Positions 1-10,600 of a stretch of 64,000 bases of DNA are shown here, piece by piece. The stretch is from contig NZ_BPQQ01000025.1 of assembly GCF_022179325.1 (NCBI RefSeq), forward strand, positions 17,999-81,998. The letters run 5' to 3'. Made by a program: the position numbers and the translations under genes. The notes below the pieces were generated by a model. That model had not been told where the DNA came from, did not search any database, and worked only from the letters and a program-made list of their open reading frames with translations. This DNA is from Methylobacterium isbiliense (GTDB lineage Bacteria > Pseudomonadota > Alphaproteobacteria > Rhizobiales > Beijerinckiaceae). Numbering within the stretch: the first letter of the stretch is position 1; the number at the start of each line of letters is the position of its first letter.

Positions 1-813
1 GCGATCTTCCCGGCGGTGGCGGCCCTGGTCTCGCTCTACGGCCTGTTCACGGACCCGGCCACCATCAACGACCACCTCGCGCTGCTCCAGGGCGTGCTGC
101 CCTCCGGCGCCCTCGACATCATCGGCGAGCAGGTCAAGCGTATCACCTCCAAGGGCGGCACGACGCTCGGCGTCACCTTCTTCACCAGCTTGGCGATCTC
201 GCTCTGGAGCGCGAATGCGGGCGTGAAGGCGATCTTCGACGCCCTCAACATCGTCTACGAGGAGGAGGAGAAGCGCAGCTTCATCCGGCTCAACCTGCAA
301 TCGCTGGCCTTCACGCTCGGTGGCCTGCTCTTCGTGGTGATCGCGCTCGTCGGGATCGTGGTCCTGCCGGTGATCCTCAACTTCATCGGCCATTTCGGCA
401 TCAGCCTGAGCCCCAACGCGTGGTACATCGCCCTGGTGCGCTGGCCGATCCTGTTCGCGATCCTGCTGTTCGGGCTCGCTCTGCTCTACCGGTTCGGCCC
501 GAGCCGGGACAAGCCGCGCTGGCGCTGGGTCACGCCCGGCAGCATCATCGCGGGCACGGTCTGGCTCGCCGGGTCGATCGCCTTCTCGTGGTACGTCTCG
601 AATTTCGGCAGCTACAACGAGACCTACGGATCCCTCGGCGCCGTCATCGGCTTCATGACCTGGATCTGGATCTCGGCCACCATCGTGCTCATCGGCGGCG
701 AGATCAACGCCGAGCTGGAGCACCAGACCGTGCGCGACACCACGACCGGCCCCGAGCGTCCCCTCGGCACCCGGCAGGCCCGCATGGCCGACACCGTGGG
801 GGCGCCGGCCTGA
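1..813 (+). CDS. YihY/BrkB family inner-membrane protein (5' end outside window)
   Basis: The reading frame is open from the first base, so this is the C-terminal 270 residues of a longer protein. It has several long hydrophobic segments, and the GSLGAVIGFMTWIWISA stretch followed by LIGGEINAELE near the C-terminus is typical of the YihY/virulence factor BrkB family (once annotated as RNase BN). Members are polytopic inner-membrane proteins of uncertain function. The tail after the last membrane segment is polar and ends in TVGAPA. The next gene, msrB, starts 69 bases downstream. The family call is firm; a biochemical role cannot be given. Confidence 0.88.
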   Translation, partial: AIFPAVAALVSLYGLFTDPATINDHLALLQGVLPSGALDIIGEQVKRITSKGGTTLGVTFFTSLAISLWSANAGVKAIFDALNIVYEEEEKRSFIRLNLQSLAFTLGGLLFVVIALVGIVVLPVILNFIGHFGISLSPNAWYIALVRWPILFAILLFGLALLYRFGPSRDKPRWRWVTPGSIIAGTVWLAGSIAFSWYVSNFGSYNETYGSLGAVIGFMTWIWISATIVLIGGEINAELEHQTVRDTTTGPERPLGTRQARMADTVGAPA

Positions 814-882
814 CACACTCGCCGGACGCGCTCCGGCTCCCCATCTTGCCTGCGGACAACCAGAATCCGCAGGAGAACCGCG

Positions 883-1302
883 ATGGGTCTATTCACCAAG
901 GAGCCCGGCACCGGCGAGGCGGCCCAGTCCGAGGAAGAGTGGCGCTCGACCCTGACGCCCGAGCAGTACCGGGTGCTCCGCCAGCACGGGACCGAGCGGC
1001 CCGGCACCAGCCCGCTCAACGACGAGAAGCGAGCAGGCACCTTCGTGTGCGCCGGCTGCGGGCAGCCTCTGTTCGACTCGCAGACCAAATACGAGTCCGG
1101 CTCCGGCTGGCCGAGCTTCTTCGCCCCGCTCGAGGGCGCGGTGGAGACGCAGACCGACCGCTCGTTCTTCATGACGCGCACCGAGGTGCATTGCCAACGC
1201 TGCAAGGGCCATCTTGGCCACGTCTTCGAGGACGGCCCGGCCCCGACCGGGCTGCGCTTCTGCATGAACGGCGTGGCGATGGCGTTCGAACCGCGGGAGT
1301 GA
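883..1302 (+). CDS. msrB: Peptide-methionine (R)-S-oxide reductase MsrB
   Basis: The 139-residue protein reduces methionine-R-sulfoxide in oxidised proteins. Two CxxC pairs (CAGC about residue 57 and CQRC about residue 105) form the family's structural zinc site. The segment [10 protein letters not shown] and the C-terminal [11 protein letters not shown], which carries the catalytic Cys, are diagnostic. Length is normal for a stand-alone MsrB. The ATG follows an AGGAGA ribosome-binding site at a good distance. It is probably cytoplasmic, since there is no signal peptide. It stands alone between the membrane protein upstream and the trp genes downstream. Confidence 0.96.
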   Translation: MGLFTKEPGTGEAAQSEEEWRSTLTPEQYRVLRQHGTERPGTSPLNDEKRAGTFVCAGCGQPLFDSQTKYESGSGWPSFFAPLEGAVETQTDRSFFMTRTEVHCQRCKGHLGHVFEDGPAPTGLRFCMNGVAMAFEPRE

Positions 1303-1402
1303 GACCGGTCCCGGCGGCCGATGCGGTCGGGGTGCGGGCGGCGTCGCGCCCCTTGACCCCGCGCCCGCGCCCCCGCACACCCGCCTCAACCCGGCGGAGC
1401 CC

Positions 1403-2023
1403 ATGTCCGACATCCTCGTCATCGACAACTACGATTCCTTCACCTGGAATCTCGTCCACCTGATCGGGCCGCTTGTCTCGACGATCACCGTCGTGCGCAA
1501 CGACGAGATCACCGTCGAGGCGATCCGCGCCCGCGCACCGGACGCGCTGGTGCTCTCGCCCGGCCCGTGCACCCCGAGCGAGGCCGGGATCTGCCTCGAC
1601 GTGGTGCGGCACCTGAGCGACGAGATCCCGATGTTCGGTGTCTGCCTCGGCCTCCAGGCGATCGGGCAGGCCTTCGGCGGCGAGGTGGTGCGCGCGCCCG
1701 CCCCCATGCACGGCAAGGTCTCGACGGTGCAGCACCGCGCGACCGGCCTGTTCCGCGGCATCAACGAGCCCTTCGCGGCCACCCGCTACCATTCGCTGAT
1801 CGTCGACCGGGCCACCTGCCCGGCCGATCTCGTCGTCACGGCGGAGGCCGACGGGCTGATCATGGCCCTGGAGCATGCCGGGCGGCCGGTGCACGGGGTG
1901 CAGTTCCACCCCGAGAGCATCCTGTCGCAGCACGGCGAGCGCATGGTGCGCAACTTTCTCGACTTGGCCCGGGCCTGGAACGAGGGCCGGCGGGGTGACA
2001 AGGCGGCGCCCGGCGTGCATTGA
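1403..2023 (+). CDS. trpG: Anthranilate synthase component II, glutamine amidotransferase TrpG
   Basis: This 206-residue class I glutamine amidotransferase supplies ammonia to TrpE for anthranilate synthesis, the first step of tryptophan biosynthesis. It shows the N-terminal IDNYDSFTWNL motif, the LSPGPCTPSEAG oxyanion region, the nucleophile Cys in GVCLGLQAIGQ (about residue 80) and the His/Glu pair in GVQFHPESIL (about residue 170). It begins a co-directional trpG-trpD-trpC-moaC-moeA run. Its partner trpE lies about 13 kb away on the other strand, so the two subunits are expressed from separate transcripts. A role shared with PabA in folate synthesis is possible. Confidence 0.96.
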   Translation: MSDILVIDNYDSFTWNLVHLIGPLVSTITVVRNDEITVEAIRARAPDALVLSPGPCTPSEAGICLDVVRHLSDEIPMFGVCLGLQAIGQAFGGEVVRAPAPMHGKVSTVQHRATGLFRGINEPFAATRYHSLIVDRATCPADLVVTAEADGLIMALEHAGRPVHGVQFHPESILSQHGERMVRNFLDLARAWNEGRRGDKAAPGVH

Positions 2024-2068
2024 CGTCGGCGACGACGAAACCGCTGCGCTGGGTGTCAGGCTCCCGTC

Positions 2069-3082
2069 ATGGACTCGTTCAAGCCCTATCTGGCGAAGGT
2101 GGCCACGGGCGCCGCGTTGACGCGCGAGGAGGCCCGCACCGCCTTCGATCATCTGCTCTCGGGTGAGGTGACGCACGCCCAGGCCGGCGCCTTCCTGATG
2201 GCGCTTCGGGTCCGGGGCGAGGCGGCGGATGAGATCGTCGGCGCGGCCGGGGCGCTGCGCGAGCGGATGGTGCGGGTGGTGGCCCCCCCGGGCGCCATCG
2301 ACATCGTCGGCACCGGCGGGGACCACTCGGGCAGCTACAACGTCTCGACGCTGGCCTCCGTCATCACCGCCGCCTGCGGCGTCCCGGTGGCCAAGCACGG
2401 CAACCGGGCGGCGTCCTCGCGCTCGGGCGCGGCCGACGTGCTGGCGGCGCTCGGCGTGAAGCTCGGGCTCGATCCGGCGGCGCTCGCCCGCTGCCTCGCC
2501 GAGGCAGGCCTCTGCTTCATGTTCGCGCAGGCGCACCACGCCTCGATGCGCCACGTGGCGCCGGTGCGGGTCGAACTCGGCACCCGCACGCTCTTCAACG
2601 TGCTCGGCCCGCTCTGCAACCCGGCCGGGGTCGAGGGTCAGCTCTTCGGCGTCTACGCGGCCTCCCTGGCCGAGCCGCTCACCCGCGTGCTCGCGGATCT
2701 CGGCAGCCGCCGGGTCTGGACCGTGCATGGGTCGGACGGGCTCGACGAGATCACCACCACCGGCCCCACCGCCGTGGTGGCGCTGGAGAACGGCGCCCTG
2801 CGCCACTTCAGCATCGATCCGCGCGACCTCGGCTTCGCCCTGAGCCGCCCGGAGGACCTGCGCGGCGCCGATCCCGAGCACAATGCGGCGGCGCTCCGCG
2901 CCGTCCTCGACGGGGCGCGAACGCCCTACCGCGACATCGCGATCCTCAACGCCGCGGCGGCCCTGGTGGTCGCCGGACAGGCCGCTAGCTTACAGGACGG
3001 CGTCGCGCGGGCCGGGCAGGCGGTCGATACCGGGGCGGCCCGGGCCGTCCTCGATCGCCTCGTCGCGGTGTCGAACGCCTGA
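2069..3082 (+). CDS. trpD: Anthranilate phosphoribosyltransferase TrpD
   Basis: The enzyme joins anthranilate to phosphoribosyl pyrophosphate to give N-(5-phosphoribosyl)anthranilate. The 337-residue length is normal. The N-terminal helical domain contains [22 protein letters not shown]. The nucleoside-phosphorylase-like domain has the GTGGD motif (about residue 82), [21 protein letters not shown] and the substrate-binding run ending in [11 protein letters not shown]. It begins 45 bases after trpG and trpC starts 49 bases downstream, so operon expression is likely. Confidence 0.97.
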   Translation: MDSFKPYLAKVATGAALTREEARTAFDHLLSGEVTHAQAGAFLMALRVRGEAADEIVGAAGALRERMVRVVAPPGAIDIVGTGGDHSGSYNVSTLASVITAACGVPVAKHGNRAASSRSGAADVLAALGVKLGLDPAALARCLAEAGLCFMFAQAHHASMRHVAPVRVELGTRTLFNVLGPLCNPAGVEGQLFGVYAASLAEPLTRVLADLGSRRVWTVHGSDGLDEITTTGPTAVVALENGALRHFSIDPRDLGFALSRPEDLRGADPEHNAAALRAVLDGARTPYRDIAILNAAAALVVAGQAASLQDGVARAGQAVDTGAARAVLDRLVAVSNA

Positions 3083-3131
3083 CGCGCCCGCGAGTCCGTC
3101 GCCGTATCCTCCCCGAGAGAGGAGCCCGCCC

Positions 3132-3983
3132 GTGTCCGTTATCGACCTCAAGAACCCGGCCGCCGGGACGGCCCGGCCGCAGACGCCGGACGTGCTCGCT
3201 CACATCGAGGCCTACAAGCGCCGCGAGATCGCCGAGGCGAAGCTGCGCGTGCCGCTCGCCGAACTGGAGCGGCGCGTCGCCAAGGCCGATCCGCCGCGGG
3301 GCTTCGCGGACGCGATCCAGGCTCATCTCGACGCCGGGCGCCCGGCCCTCATCGCCGAGATCAAGAAGGCCTCCCCGTCGAAGGGCCTGATCCGCGAGGA
3401 GTTCGACCCGCCGGCGCTCGCCCGCGCCTACGCGGAGGGCGGCGCGACCTGCCTGTCGGTTCTCACCGACGAGCCCTCCTTCCGGGGCCGCCCAGACGAT
3501 CTCGTGGCCGCGCGGGCCGCCTGCACGCTCCCGGTCCTGCGCAAGGATTTCCTGTTCGAGCCCTATCAGGTCTACGAGGCCCGGGCCTGGGGAGCCGACT
3601 GCGTCCTCGTCATCATGGCGAGCCTCGACGACGAGGAGGCTGCCGCCATCGTCGAGACGGCGGACGATCTCGGCCTCGACGTGCTGGTCGAGGTGCACGA
3701 CGAGGCGGAGCTGGAGCGGGCGTTGCCGCTCGGCACCCGCATGATCGGCATCAACAACCGCGACCTGCGCAGCTTCCGCGTCTCCCTCGACGTCGCCATT
3801 CGCCTCGCGCCGCTCGTGCCGGCGGACCGCATCCTCGTCGGCGAGAGCGGGATCACGGGCCATGCCGACGTTCGGCGCCTCGCCGGGGCCGGCATCCGCA
3901 CCCTGCTCGTCGGCGAGAGCCTGATGCGCGAGAGGGAGGTGACGGGGGCGACGCGGCGGCTGCTGTTCGGCGAGGCCGCATGA
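3132..3983 (+). CDS. trpC: Indole-3-glycerol-phosphate synthase TrpC
   Basis: This stand-alone 283-residue (beta/alpha)8 enzyme closes the ring of CdRP to indole-3-glycerol phosphate. Family motifs include [13 protein letters not shown] (about residue 75), [42 protein letters not shown] and VGESGIT near the C-terminus. The frame extends further upstream into trpD, but the GTG at 3132, preceded by GAGAGGAGCCCG, gives the expected N-terminus ([12 protein letters not shown]). There is no fused TrpF domain. The order trpD-trpC-moaC follows a common alphaproteobacterial pattern. Confidence 0.95.
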   Translation: MSVIDLKNPAAGTARPQTPDVLAHIEAYKRREIAEAKLRVPLAELERRVAKADPPRGFADAIQAHLDAGRPALIAEIKKASPSKGLIREEFDPPALARAYAEGGATCLSVLTDEPSFRGRPDDLVAARAACTLPVLRKDFLFEPYQVYEARAWGADCVLVIMASLDDEEAAAIVETADDLGLDVLVEVHDEAELERALPLGTRMIGINNRDLRSFRVSLDVAIRLAPLVPADRILVGESGITGHADVRRLAGAGIRTLLVGESLMREREVTGATRRLLFGEAA

Positions 3984-4032
3984 CGGGGTCGGTCGTCCGT
4001 CCCGCCCGCACCCCTCACGCGCGAGACTCCCG

Positions 4033-4515
4033 ATGCCGGTCCTGACGCATCTCGACGCCGCCGGCAGCGCCAACATGGTGGACGTCTCCGAGAAGCCCGC
4101 CACCGCCCGTGCCGCCCGCGCCGAGGGCGCGGTGGTGATGAATCCCGAGACCCTGCGGCTGATCCTGGAGGGCGACGCCAAGAAGGGCGACGTGCTCGGA
4201 ACCGCGCGGCTCGCCGGCATCATGGCGGCCAAGCGCACCCACGAACTGATTCCGCTCTGCCATCCGCTGCTGCTGTCGAAGGTGCGGGTGGACTGCACCC
4301 CCGATGCCGATCTGCCGGGCATCCGCATCACCGCCGAGGTGAAGGTGCAGGGACCGACCGGGGTTGAGATGGAGGCGCTGACGGCGGTCTCGGTCGCCTG
4401 CCTCACCGTCTACGACATGGTCAAGGCCGCCGACCGGGGCATGCGCATCGAGGGGATCCGCCTGCTGCAGAAGAGTGGCGGCCGCTCGGGCCTCTACGAG
4501 GCGGACCGCGCATGA
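4033..4515 (+). CDS. moaC: Cyclic pyranopterin monophosphate synthase MoaC
   Basis: MoaC converts 3',8-cH2GTP, the MoaA product, to cyclic pyranopterin monophosphate, an early intermediate of molybdenum cofactor. The 160-residue protein has the expected [18 protein letters not shown] start region, the active-site LIPLCHPL segment (about residues 74-81), the central [20 protein letters not shown] helix and the C-terminal [13 protein letters not shown] motif. Its stop overlaps the start of moeA by four bases (ATGA), so the two are translationally coupled. Neither moaA nor other moa genes are in view. Confidence 0.97.
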   Translation: MPVLTHLDAAGSANMVDVSEKPATARAARAEGAVVMNPETLRLILEGDAKKGDVLGTARLAGIMAAKRTHELIPLCHPLLLSKVRVDCTPDADLPGIRITAEVKVQGPTGVEMEALTAVSVACLTVYDMVKAADRGMRIEGIRLLQKSGGRSGLYEADRA

Positions 4516-5750
4516 GCCCGCCGCCGGCGAGCCCGCTCCTGCCGGTCGGGGAGGCGATCGCCCGCATCCTGGCGGATGCGACGCCGGTGGAGGCCGAGAC
4601 CGTCCCGGTCGGTCGGGCGGCCGGCCGCACCCTGGCGGCGGATCTGCGGGCGCTGCGCACGCAGCCGCCCTTCACCACCTCGGCGATGGACGGTTACGCG
4701 GTGCGCAGCCAGGACGTCGCGCAGGCGCCCGTGTCGCTGCGTCTCGTCGGGATCAGCGCCGCCGGCCACGGCCATCGCGGCCCGCTCGGCCCCGGGGAGG
4801 CGATCCGCATCCTCACCGGTGCGCCGATGCCCGAGGGCGCCGACACGGTGGTCATCCAGGAGGATGCCGAGGTGTCGGGCGACACGGTGCGCCTGGGCCA
4901 GGGCAATCCCCCGGGGCGCCACGTGCGCGGCGCGGGCCTCGATTTCCGGGAGGGCGATCTGCTGCTCACCGCCGGCACGCGGCTCGACGGGCAGCGGGTG
5001 GCGCTTGCCGCCGCGGGCGGGCACCCGACCCTGCCCCTGCGCCGTCGTCCGCGCGTGGCGGTGCTCGCCACCGGCGACGAGCTGGTGCGGCCGGGCGAGC
5101 CCGCCGCCTGGGACCAGATCGTGGCGTCGAACGGCCTCGCGCTCGCCGCGATGGCCGAGGAATCCGGCGCGGAGGCGATCGATCTCGGCATCGCGGGCGA
5201 CCGCTTCGCGGATCTCGAGGCGGCAATCGAGCGGGCGCGCGACGCGCGCGCCGACCTGCTCGTCACCCTCGGCGGCGCCTCGGTGGGCGATCACGACCTC
5301 GTGCAATCCGCCCTGGTGCGCCAGGGGCTCAGCCTCGGCTTCTGGCGCGTGGCCATCCGTCCCGGCAAGCCGCTGATGCACGGCCGGCTCGGGCCGATGG
5401 CGGTGCTGGGCCTGCCCGGAAACCCGGTCTCGTCGGTGGTCTGCGGCCTCGTCTTCGTGCGGCCGCTGGTCGCCGCGCTCCTCGGCGACCCGCGTGCCGG
5501 CGACGACCGCAGCGAACCGGCGCTCCTCGGCCGCGACCTGCCGGCCAATGACGGCCGCCAGGACTACATGCGCGCGCGGCTCGATCTCAGCCCGGAGCGG
5601 CTGCCGGTGGTCCACCCCGACGCCAAGCAGGATTCCTCGATGCTCTCGGTGCTGGCCACCGCCGAGGCGCTGTTGATCAGGCCGCCCCACGCGCCGGCCG
5701 CGCGGGCCGGCGCGCCCTGCCGGATCCTGCGGCTCGACCGCAAGGCGTGA
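4512..5750 (+). CDS. moeA: Molybdopterin molybdenumtransferase MoeA
   Basis: MoeA inserts molybdate into adenylylated molybdopterin. The 412-residue length fits the four-domain family. Signature segments are [11 protein letters not shown] near residue 57, [22 protein letters not shown] (GAPMP loop near 100), VLATGDELV in the MoaB/MogA-like domain, [12 protein letters not shown] and [10 protein letters not shown]. It starts within the moaC stop codon. The next gene, 5753-6052, converges from the other strand only 2 bases after the moeA stop, so the trp-mo operon ends here. In some relatives lexA follows moeA; it does not here. Confidence 0.96.
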   Translation: MSPPPASPLLPVGEAIARILADATPVEAETVPVGRAAGRTLAADLRALRTQPPFTTSAMDGYAVRSQDVAQAPVSLRLVGISAAGHGHRGPLGPGEAIRILTGAPMPEGADTVVIQEDAEVSGDTVRLGQGNPPGRHVRGAGLDFREGDLLLTAGTRLDGQRVALAAAGGHPTLPLRRRPRVAVLATGDELVRPGEPAAWDQIVASNGLALAAMAEESGAEAIDLGIAGDRFADLEAAIERARDARADLLVTLGGASVGDHDLVQSALVRQGLSLGFWRVAIRPGKPLMHGRLGPMAVLGLPGNPVSSVVCGLVFVRPLVAALLGDPRAGDDRSEPALLGRDLPANDGRQDYMRARLDLSPERLPVVHPDAKQDSSMLSVLATAEALLIRPPHAPAARAGAPCRILRLDRKA

Positions 5751-5752
5751 GA

Positions 5753-6052
5753 CTACTGCGCCCGCCGCCCCGCCTCGGTGGTGTTCTCCCCCCGGTCGAA
5801 GGCCTGGATCGCCGCCCGGCACTGGGGTGAGAGGCGGCTGCGGTTGCGCGCGAAGCAGCGCTCGACCTCCGGGCTGTCCGGGTCGGCCCCGGCGCAGAGC
5901 CGGAAATAATCGTTGGCGCAGTTGAGCTGAAGGCCAGGATCCTCGCGTTGCGCGAGGACCGGCGTGGCCGAGAGGATGACAAACGCCGCGATGGCGACCG
6001 GCGAACGGAGCGACTTCGAGACCAAGAGACCATCCCCGCTGGTGTTCACCAT
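5753..6052 (-). CDS. Small secreted cysteine-rich protein
   Basis: The 99-residue product has an N-terminal signal peptide: a charged start, then a hydrophobic core AIAAFVILSATPVLA and a cleavage site near Gln35. The mature part of about 65 residues has four Cys, in NCANDYFRLC and RCF...PQC, spaced as in the Cys-rich (GLG1-like) repeats of small secreted proteins of Hyphomicrobiales. They probably form two disulfides in the periplasm. The ATG at 6052 is the only good start before the signal peptide. Function is unknown. It is convergent with moeA and divergent from the nepR locus. Confidence 0.72.
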   Translation of the reverse strand: MVNTSGDGLLVSKSLRSPVAIAAFVILSATPVLAQREDPGLQLNCANDYFRLCAGADPDSPEVERCFARNRSRLSPQCRAAIQAFDRGENTTEAGRRAQ

Positions 6053-6409
6053 CCGGTTCTAGGCTCCCGGAACCGGCAGGCAAGCGCGTGACGGCCACAG
6101 CGACCGGAATGTCACACCCCCGTCGGGGCCGCGCTGTCGCAGATCCTCTCTCGGCCCGCATCACCGATCGCCACAACATCCTGCGACGGCCCCGCGCTGA
6201 ACCAGCTCGGCCTGTCCCGTGTGACAGCCGTCATCTTTCGGAATAGCGAAGTTCAAGCTCAAGCTTCTAGATTAAAGTTTCCTGAATACGACTTTCAGAG
6301 CGCATTAAAACACAAGTCTTTATTGCGGCGCTCGCAGTGACAGAGCGGCCCGGCGCAGGTTTTCGTTGGCGAGACCCCGCGTGCCGATGGGGCCGTGGAG
6401 GCGAGGTCG
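6053..6409. promoter_or_regulatory. Intergenic region with an AT-rich patch upstream of nepR
   Basis: This stretch of about 357 bases separates two divergent genes, so it must hold both promoters. Bases 6236-6328 are clearly AT-rich (runs such as CTAGATTAAAGTTT and CATTAAAACACAAGTCTTTATTG) against a background above 70% GC. I looked for an EcfG-type site (GGAAC about 16-17 bases before GTT), the usual autoregulatory element of this sigma family, and found no convincing match. GGAAT at 6240 is the nearest -35-like string. No coding sequence was found in it. Confidence 0.4.
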
Positions 6410-6652
6410 ATGACGAACGAGGATCCAGCCCGGGCCAAGCCCGCACCCGGCGCCGGGCGCCGCCGCGCGGCGCAGGCCGGGTTCCGGAGGCAGCAGGCCG
6501 GCGGCGTCGACGAGGCGGTCCGCGAGCATCTCGGGCGGGCCCTGCGCCTCGCCTACGCGGATCTCATGGAGGCGCCGATCCCCGACCGCTTCGTCACGCT
6601 GCTCGCGGCCCTCGACCGCGATCCGCCCGCTCCGGAGGAGGCGTCCCGATGA
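6410..6652 (+). CDS. NepR-family anti-sigma factor
   Basis: The predicted 80-residue protein has a disordered basic N-terminus and a C-terminal core LGRALRLAYADLMEAPIPDR followed by FVTLLAALD. This matches the two-helix NepR signature (AY..l..EPIPDRF..LL..L). NepR proteins bind and hold the general-stress sigma factor EcfG until the phosphorylated response regulator PhyR removes them. The ATG at 6410 follows GAGGCGAGG; an in-frame GTG at 6395 is an alternative start. The stop overlaps the sigma gene start (ATGA), so the two are coupled. No phyR or histidine kinase is in the window. Confidence 0.82.
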   Translation: MTNEDPARAKPAPGAGRRRAAQAGFRRQQAGGVDEAVREHLGRALRLAYADLMEAPIPDRFVTLLAALDRDPPAPEEASR

Positions 6653-7194
6653 CCCATGTCGATCCGGAGATGCGCGATCTCCTGCTCGCGGCGATTCCCG
6701 CCCTGCGCGCCTTCGCGTTCTCGCTCACCCACGATCTCGACCGCAGCGACGATCTCGTGCAGGAGACTCTGGTGCGCGCCTGGACCAAGTCCGACAGCTT
6801 CCGGCGCGGCACGAACCTCACCGCGTGGCTGTTCACCATCCTGCGCAACCTGTTCTATTCCGACCTGCGCAAGCGCCGCCGCGAGGTCGAGGATGTGGAC
6901 GGCGCGATGGCGGCCCGGCTCGCCGCGCTGCCCGAGCAGGAGGTGCGGCTCGAACTCGACGCGTTCCGCACCGCACTCGCGGGATTGCCGCCGAACCAGC
7001 GCGAGGCGCTCGTGCTCGTCGGCGCGCAGAGCTTCACCTACGAGGAGGCCGCGGCGATCTGCGGCGTCGCGGTCGGCACGATCAAGAGCCGCGTCAGCCG
7101 CGCCCGCCTGCGGCTGACCCAGGTGCTGGGCATGGGCGGTCCCGATGACATCGGCAGCGACGCGGCCACCCGCGCGGCTCTCGGCAACCCGTGA
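6649..7194 (+). CDS. EcfG-like ECF sigma factor (RpoE-type sigma-70)
   Basis: The 181-residue protein has only sigma regions 2 and 4. Region 2 shows DLVQETLVRAWTKSDSFRRG and NLTAWLFTILRNLFYSDLRK (residues about 36-80). Region 4 shows LPPNQREALVLVGAQSFTYEEAA and GVAVGTIKSRVSRARLRL (about 108-160). Linkage and coupling to a NepR-like gene place it in the EcfG group that drives the alphaproteobacterial general stress response. Methylobacterium species carry several EcfG paralogues, so this may be a secondary copy. It starts inside the nepR stop codon. Confidence 0.88.
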   Translation: MTHVDPEMRDLLLAAIPALRAFAFSLTHDLDRSDDLVQETLVRAWTKSDSFRRGTNLTAWLFTILRNLFYSDLRKRRREVEDVDGAMAARLAALPEQEVRLELDAFRTALAGLPPNQREALVLVGAQSFTYEEAAAICGVAVGTIKSRVSRARLRLTQVLGMGGPDDIGSDAATRAALGNP

Positions 7195-7204
7195 CGGAGG
7201 CGGC

Positions 7205-7411
7205 ATGCCGCGCGCCCGACAGCCCTTCGCCGATGCGATCCGCGTCGCGCGTGCCATCGTCGCGCTGGAAGGGGCGGCGCTGGCGCGCGCGGCGCGGGCG
7301 CGTGACCCCGCGGCCGTCGAGGCCGCCGCGCAGGCCCTGGCCTGCCGCATCGCCGACGCGCTTCTCGAGGCCGAACGCGAGGCCGAGGCCCGTGCGACCG
7401 CCGACGCCTGA
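7205..7411 (+). CDS. Small Ala/Arg-rich helical protein downstream of the sigma gene
   Basis: The ATG at 7205 sits 4 bases after GGAGG and 10 bases past the sigma factor stop. The 68-residue product is almost wholly Ala, Arg, Glu and Leu and would form helices (GAALARAARARDPAAVEAAA). I recognise no family. Its position and ribosome-binding site suggest a third gene of the nepR-sigma operon. However, random open frames in such GC-rich DNA often encode Ala/Arg-rich strings, so the call is moderate. Confidence 0.42.
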   Translation: MPRARQPFADAIRVARAIVALEGAALARAARARDPAAVEAAAQALACRIADALLEAEREAEARATADA

Positions 7412-7671
7412 TCGGCCATGATCCACGCATGATCAACTCATCCTTCCTGCAATTCTCGATCCGGACCAGTCGAGCGCCGGATCGTGAGCGCAATCCATGG
7501 TCCGTCTGTCCGAGATCTGCTTAGGCACCCCTGCCGACATCTGAGGAAAGCGATCGGGCGAAAGCGATAGTCCGTCGGTCGGATCTGCCCTATAGAGCCG
7601 CCACGCAGGCCGGAGCGGCGGCACCGCCGTCCGCAGGATCAGGGCCGCGCGGCAGTGCCGGGCGGACGAAG

Positions 7672-10600
7672 GTGGACCACGTGCGCAAAAGCCCTCTGAG
7701 GTTCGCAGGTGCCCTGTCGCGGATGCTCCGGCGCCCGGTCCGCATCGGGCCGGGCTTCGAGCCGCACTTCTATGCCAAGCTCTACCCGGATCTGCGGCAC
7801 CTCGCCGGCGAGGAGGCCCTCTTCCGGCACTATCGCCGCCACGGCGCCCAGGAGGGGCGGCACCCCACCGTCGCCTCCTATCTGGCCGCCCTGACGGCCG
7901 AGCACGGCGCGCTGCCGGCGGATTTCAGCACCGTCTCCTACCGCGCCCTCAATCCCGACCTCGCCGCGAGCCTGTCCGAGGAATGGGAGTTCGAAGCGCA
8001 TTACCTGAAGCACGGCCGCAGCGAGGAGCGCCGCTACCGCGTCGATCTGTCGGAGCTCGAAGAGGAATTCCGCGCCATGATGCTGGCGCGGACCGAGGCG
8101 GGGGAGCCCGGCCCCTCCCTCGCCGCGTTCCTGACGCATCACGGTCTCGCGGCGGGGGCGTGGCTCCTGCGGTTCAACCTTGGACAGTTCCTGCACCTGA
8201 ACGCCGACTGGCTCGAAGACCCGCCGGCCACGCGGGCCGACGGCATCCGGGTGTTCGCCGAGGAGGGCGTGGCCCGCCTCGCTCCCCTCAGCAGCGATGA
8301 CCGGTTCGACCCGGACTTCTATCGCAGGGCCTATCCGGTTGAGCCGGACCTCGATGACGTGGCGCTCTACCGGCACTGGCTGCGCACCGGCGACGTTCAG
8401 GAGTGGATGCCCAACGAGGCGGCCCGCCTGTCCAGCCTGATCGGTGCGAAGGTGTTTCCGGCCTGCTTCGATGAGGCGGCCTATCGACACGCCCTGCCCG
8501 CCGCCCTGCGCATCCCGGAAGGCTGCCGGACCACAATCCTCCAGCACTGGCTCGATGTCGGCTTCAAGGCCGGAATCATGGCCGGCATCGACGGACCGGG
8601 CGCGGCCGACCTATACGCCAGCCTCGGACGTCGGGAATGGCTGCGCGGCGAGTTCGCCCTCGCGCTCAAGGCCTACGACGAGGCGCTTCACCGTGGCGGC
8701 CCCACGGCCGGCCGACTGCACGGCCGGGCCGAGGCCCTTCGCGCCCTCGGCGACCTGTCGGGCGCGGCCGCCGTGTACCGGGAGGCGGCGCGCTGCCCCG
8801 GAGCCGGCGTGTGGAGCCACATCCGCGCCGTCCAAGGCCTCGCCGCGAGCGGGAACGTGGCCGGGGCGCTCGCGCAGATGCGCGAATCGAGTCGGACCTG
8901 GACGCGCGACGCGCGCTGGCGGGACAGCGCCACGGCGGTCCTGCGCCAAGCGTTCGAGGCGCAGACCGCCGAGGCCAAGGCCGCCTATCGCGACGGCGCG
9001 CGCGAGACCGGGGACCGGATCATCACCGAGGCGCTGGAGCAGCTCACGCGGGACTGGCCCCTGGCCGCGCCCCTTCCTGCCCCCTTGCCGCCCGCCCGCG
9101 CGGGCGACGTCGTGATCCTGGCCAACCTCGACCTGCCGCAATGCGTGCATTACCGCGTCGAGCAGCGGCGGCGTCAGCTCGCTCATGCCGGCTGGCGCGT
9201 GCAGGTCTTCGGCCAGCACGAGACGGAGGCCTTCCGCGAGGCCCTGCACGGGGCGGGCACCGCCTTGTTCTACCGCGTGCCGGCCTTTCCGGATGTCGTT
9301 CACGCGCTGCTCTACGCTCGGGCGCTCGGCGTCCGCACGCTCTATGACATCGACGACCTGATCTTCGATCGCGCGAGCTTTCCGCCGCCGTTCGAGACCT
9401 ACGAGGGGCAGATCTCGGCCGAGGATTATGTCGGGCTGCAGATCGGCGTGCCGCTGTTCCGGTTCGCCATGTCCCTGTGCGACGAGGGACTGGCCTCCAC
9501 GCCCGTCCTGGCGGAGGCGGTGGGAGCGGTCGTGCGCTCGGGCCGCTGCCACGTGCTGCGCAACGGGCTCGACCAGCGCAACGATCCCTACCTGAACCGG
9601 CCCGTGCCCCCGCCCGCCGCGCCGCAGGACCCCGTCACCCTCTTCTACGGCTCGGGCACCAAGGCCCACAATCAGGACTTCACGGACCTTGCCGGCCCGG
9701 CCCTTCTCACCGTGCTGGCGCGTCATCCGCAGGCGCGCCTCGTCATTGCCGGCCACCTGAAGCTCGATCCCGCCTTCGCGCGGTTCGGCCCCCGCGTCCG
9801 GCAACTCGGCTTCACCGCCAGGGTGGCCGATTACTGGGAGGTGCTGTCGGGCGTGGACATCAACCTCGCGGTGCTCCTGCCCGGCCCGGCGGCCGATGCC
9901 AAGAGCGAGATCAAGTGGCTCGAAGCCGCCATGTGCGGCATCCCCTCGGTGGTGAGCGGCACGCGCACCTACCGGGAGATCCTCACCGACGGCGTCGACG
10001 CGCTCCTGGCCGACACGCCGCAGGAGTGGGCGGACGCGCTGGAACGCCTGATCGCGGATCCGGGCCTGCGCCGACGCGTCGGCGATACGGCGCGGGCCCG
10101 GGCGCTCGGCGCCTATACGCTGGAGGCCATGCGCGACACCCTCGCGCGCGTTCTGCCCCGGCCGGGTCCCGATGCCGCCGACGGGCCGCCAGCCGCGCAG
10201 GTCCACGCCACCGCGTCGTCCGATCAGGCCGCCGGTTCGTCGCGGACGACGCGGCCCGATCGAAGCCCCGGAGCAGGATCGGCGGGCGGCGCGACCGGAT
10301 CCCGCTCCAAGCCGCGGCTTCTCATCGTCAACGTCTTCTTCCCGCCGCAGACGATCGGCGGGGCGACGCGGGTGGTGCGTGACAACCTCGACCACATCCT
10401 GGACCATGCCGGGGACCGCTTCGACCTCGCCGTGGCGGCGAGCGACGAGGGCGTGACGCCGGCGGGTCGCGCCCGCATCGATGCCTACCGAGGTGTGCCG
10501 GTGCTGCGCCTCTCGACGCCGGCCGAGATCAACATGGATTGGCGCCCGCTGAATCCCGCCATCGGGGAGCGGTTCGGCGCCTTCCTGGATCGCTTCGCCC

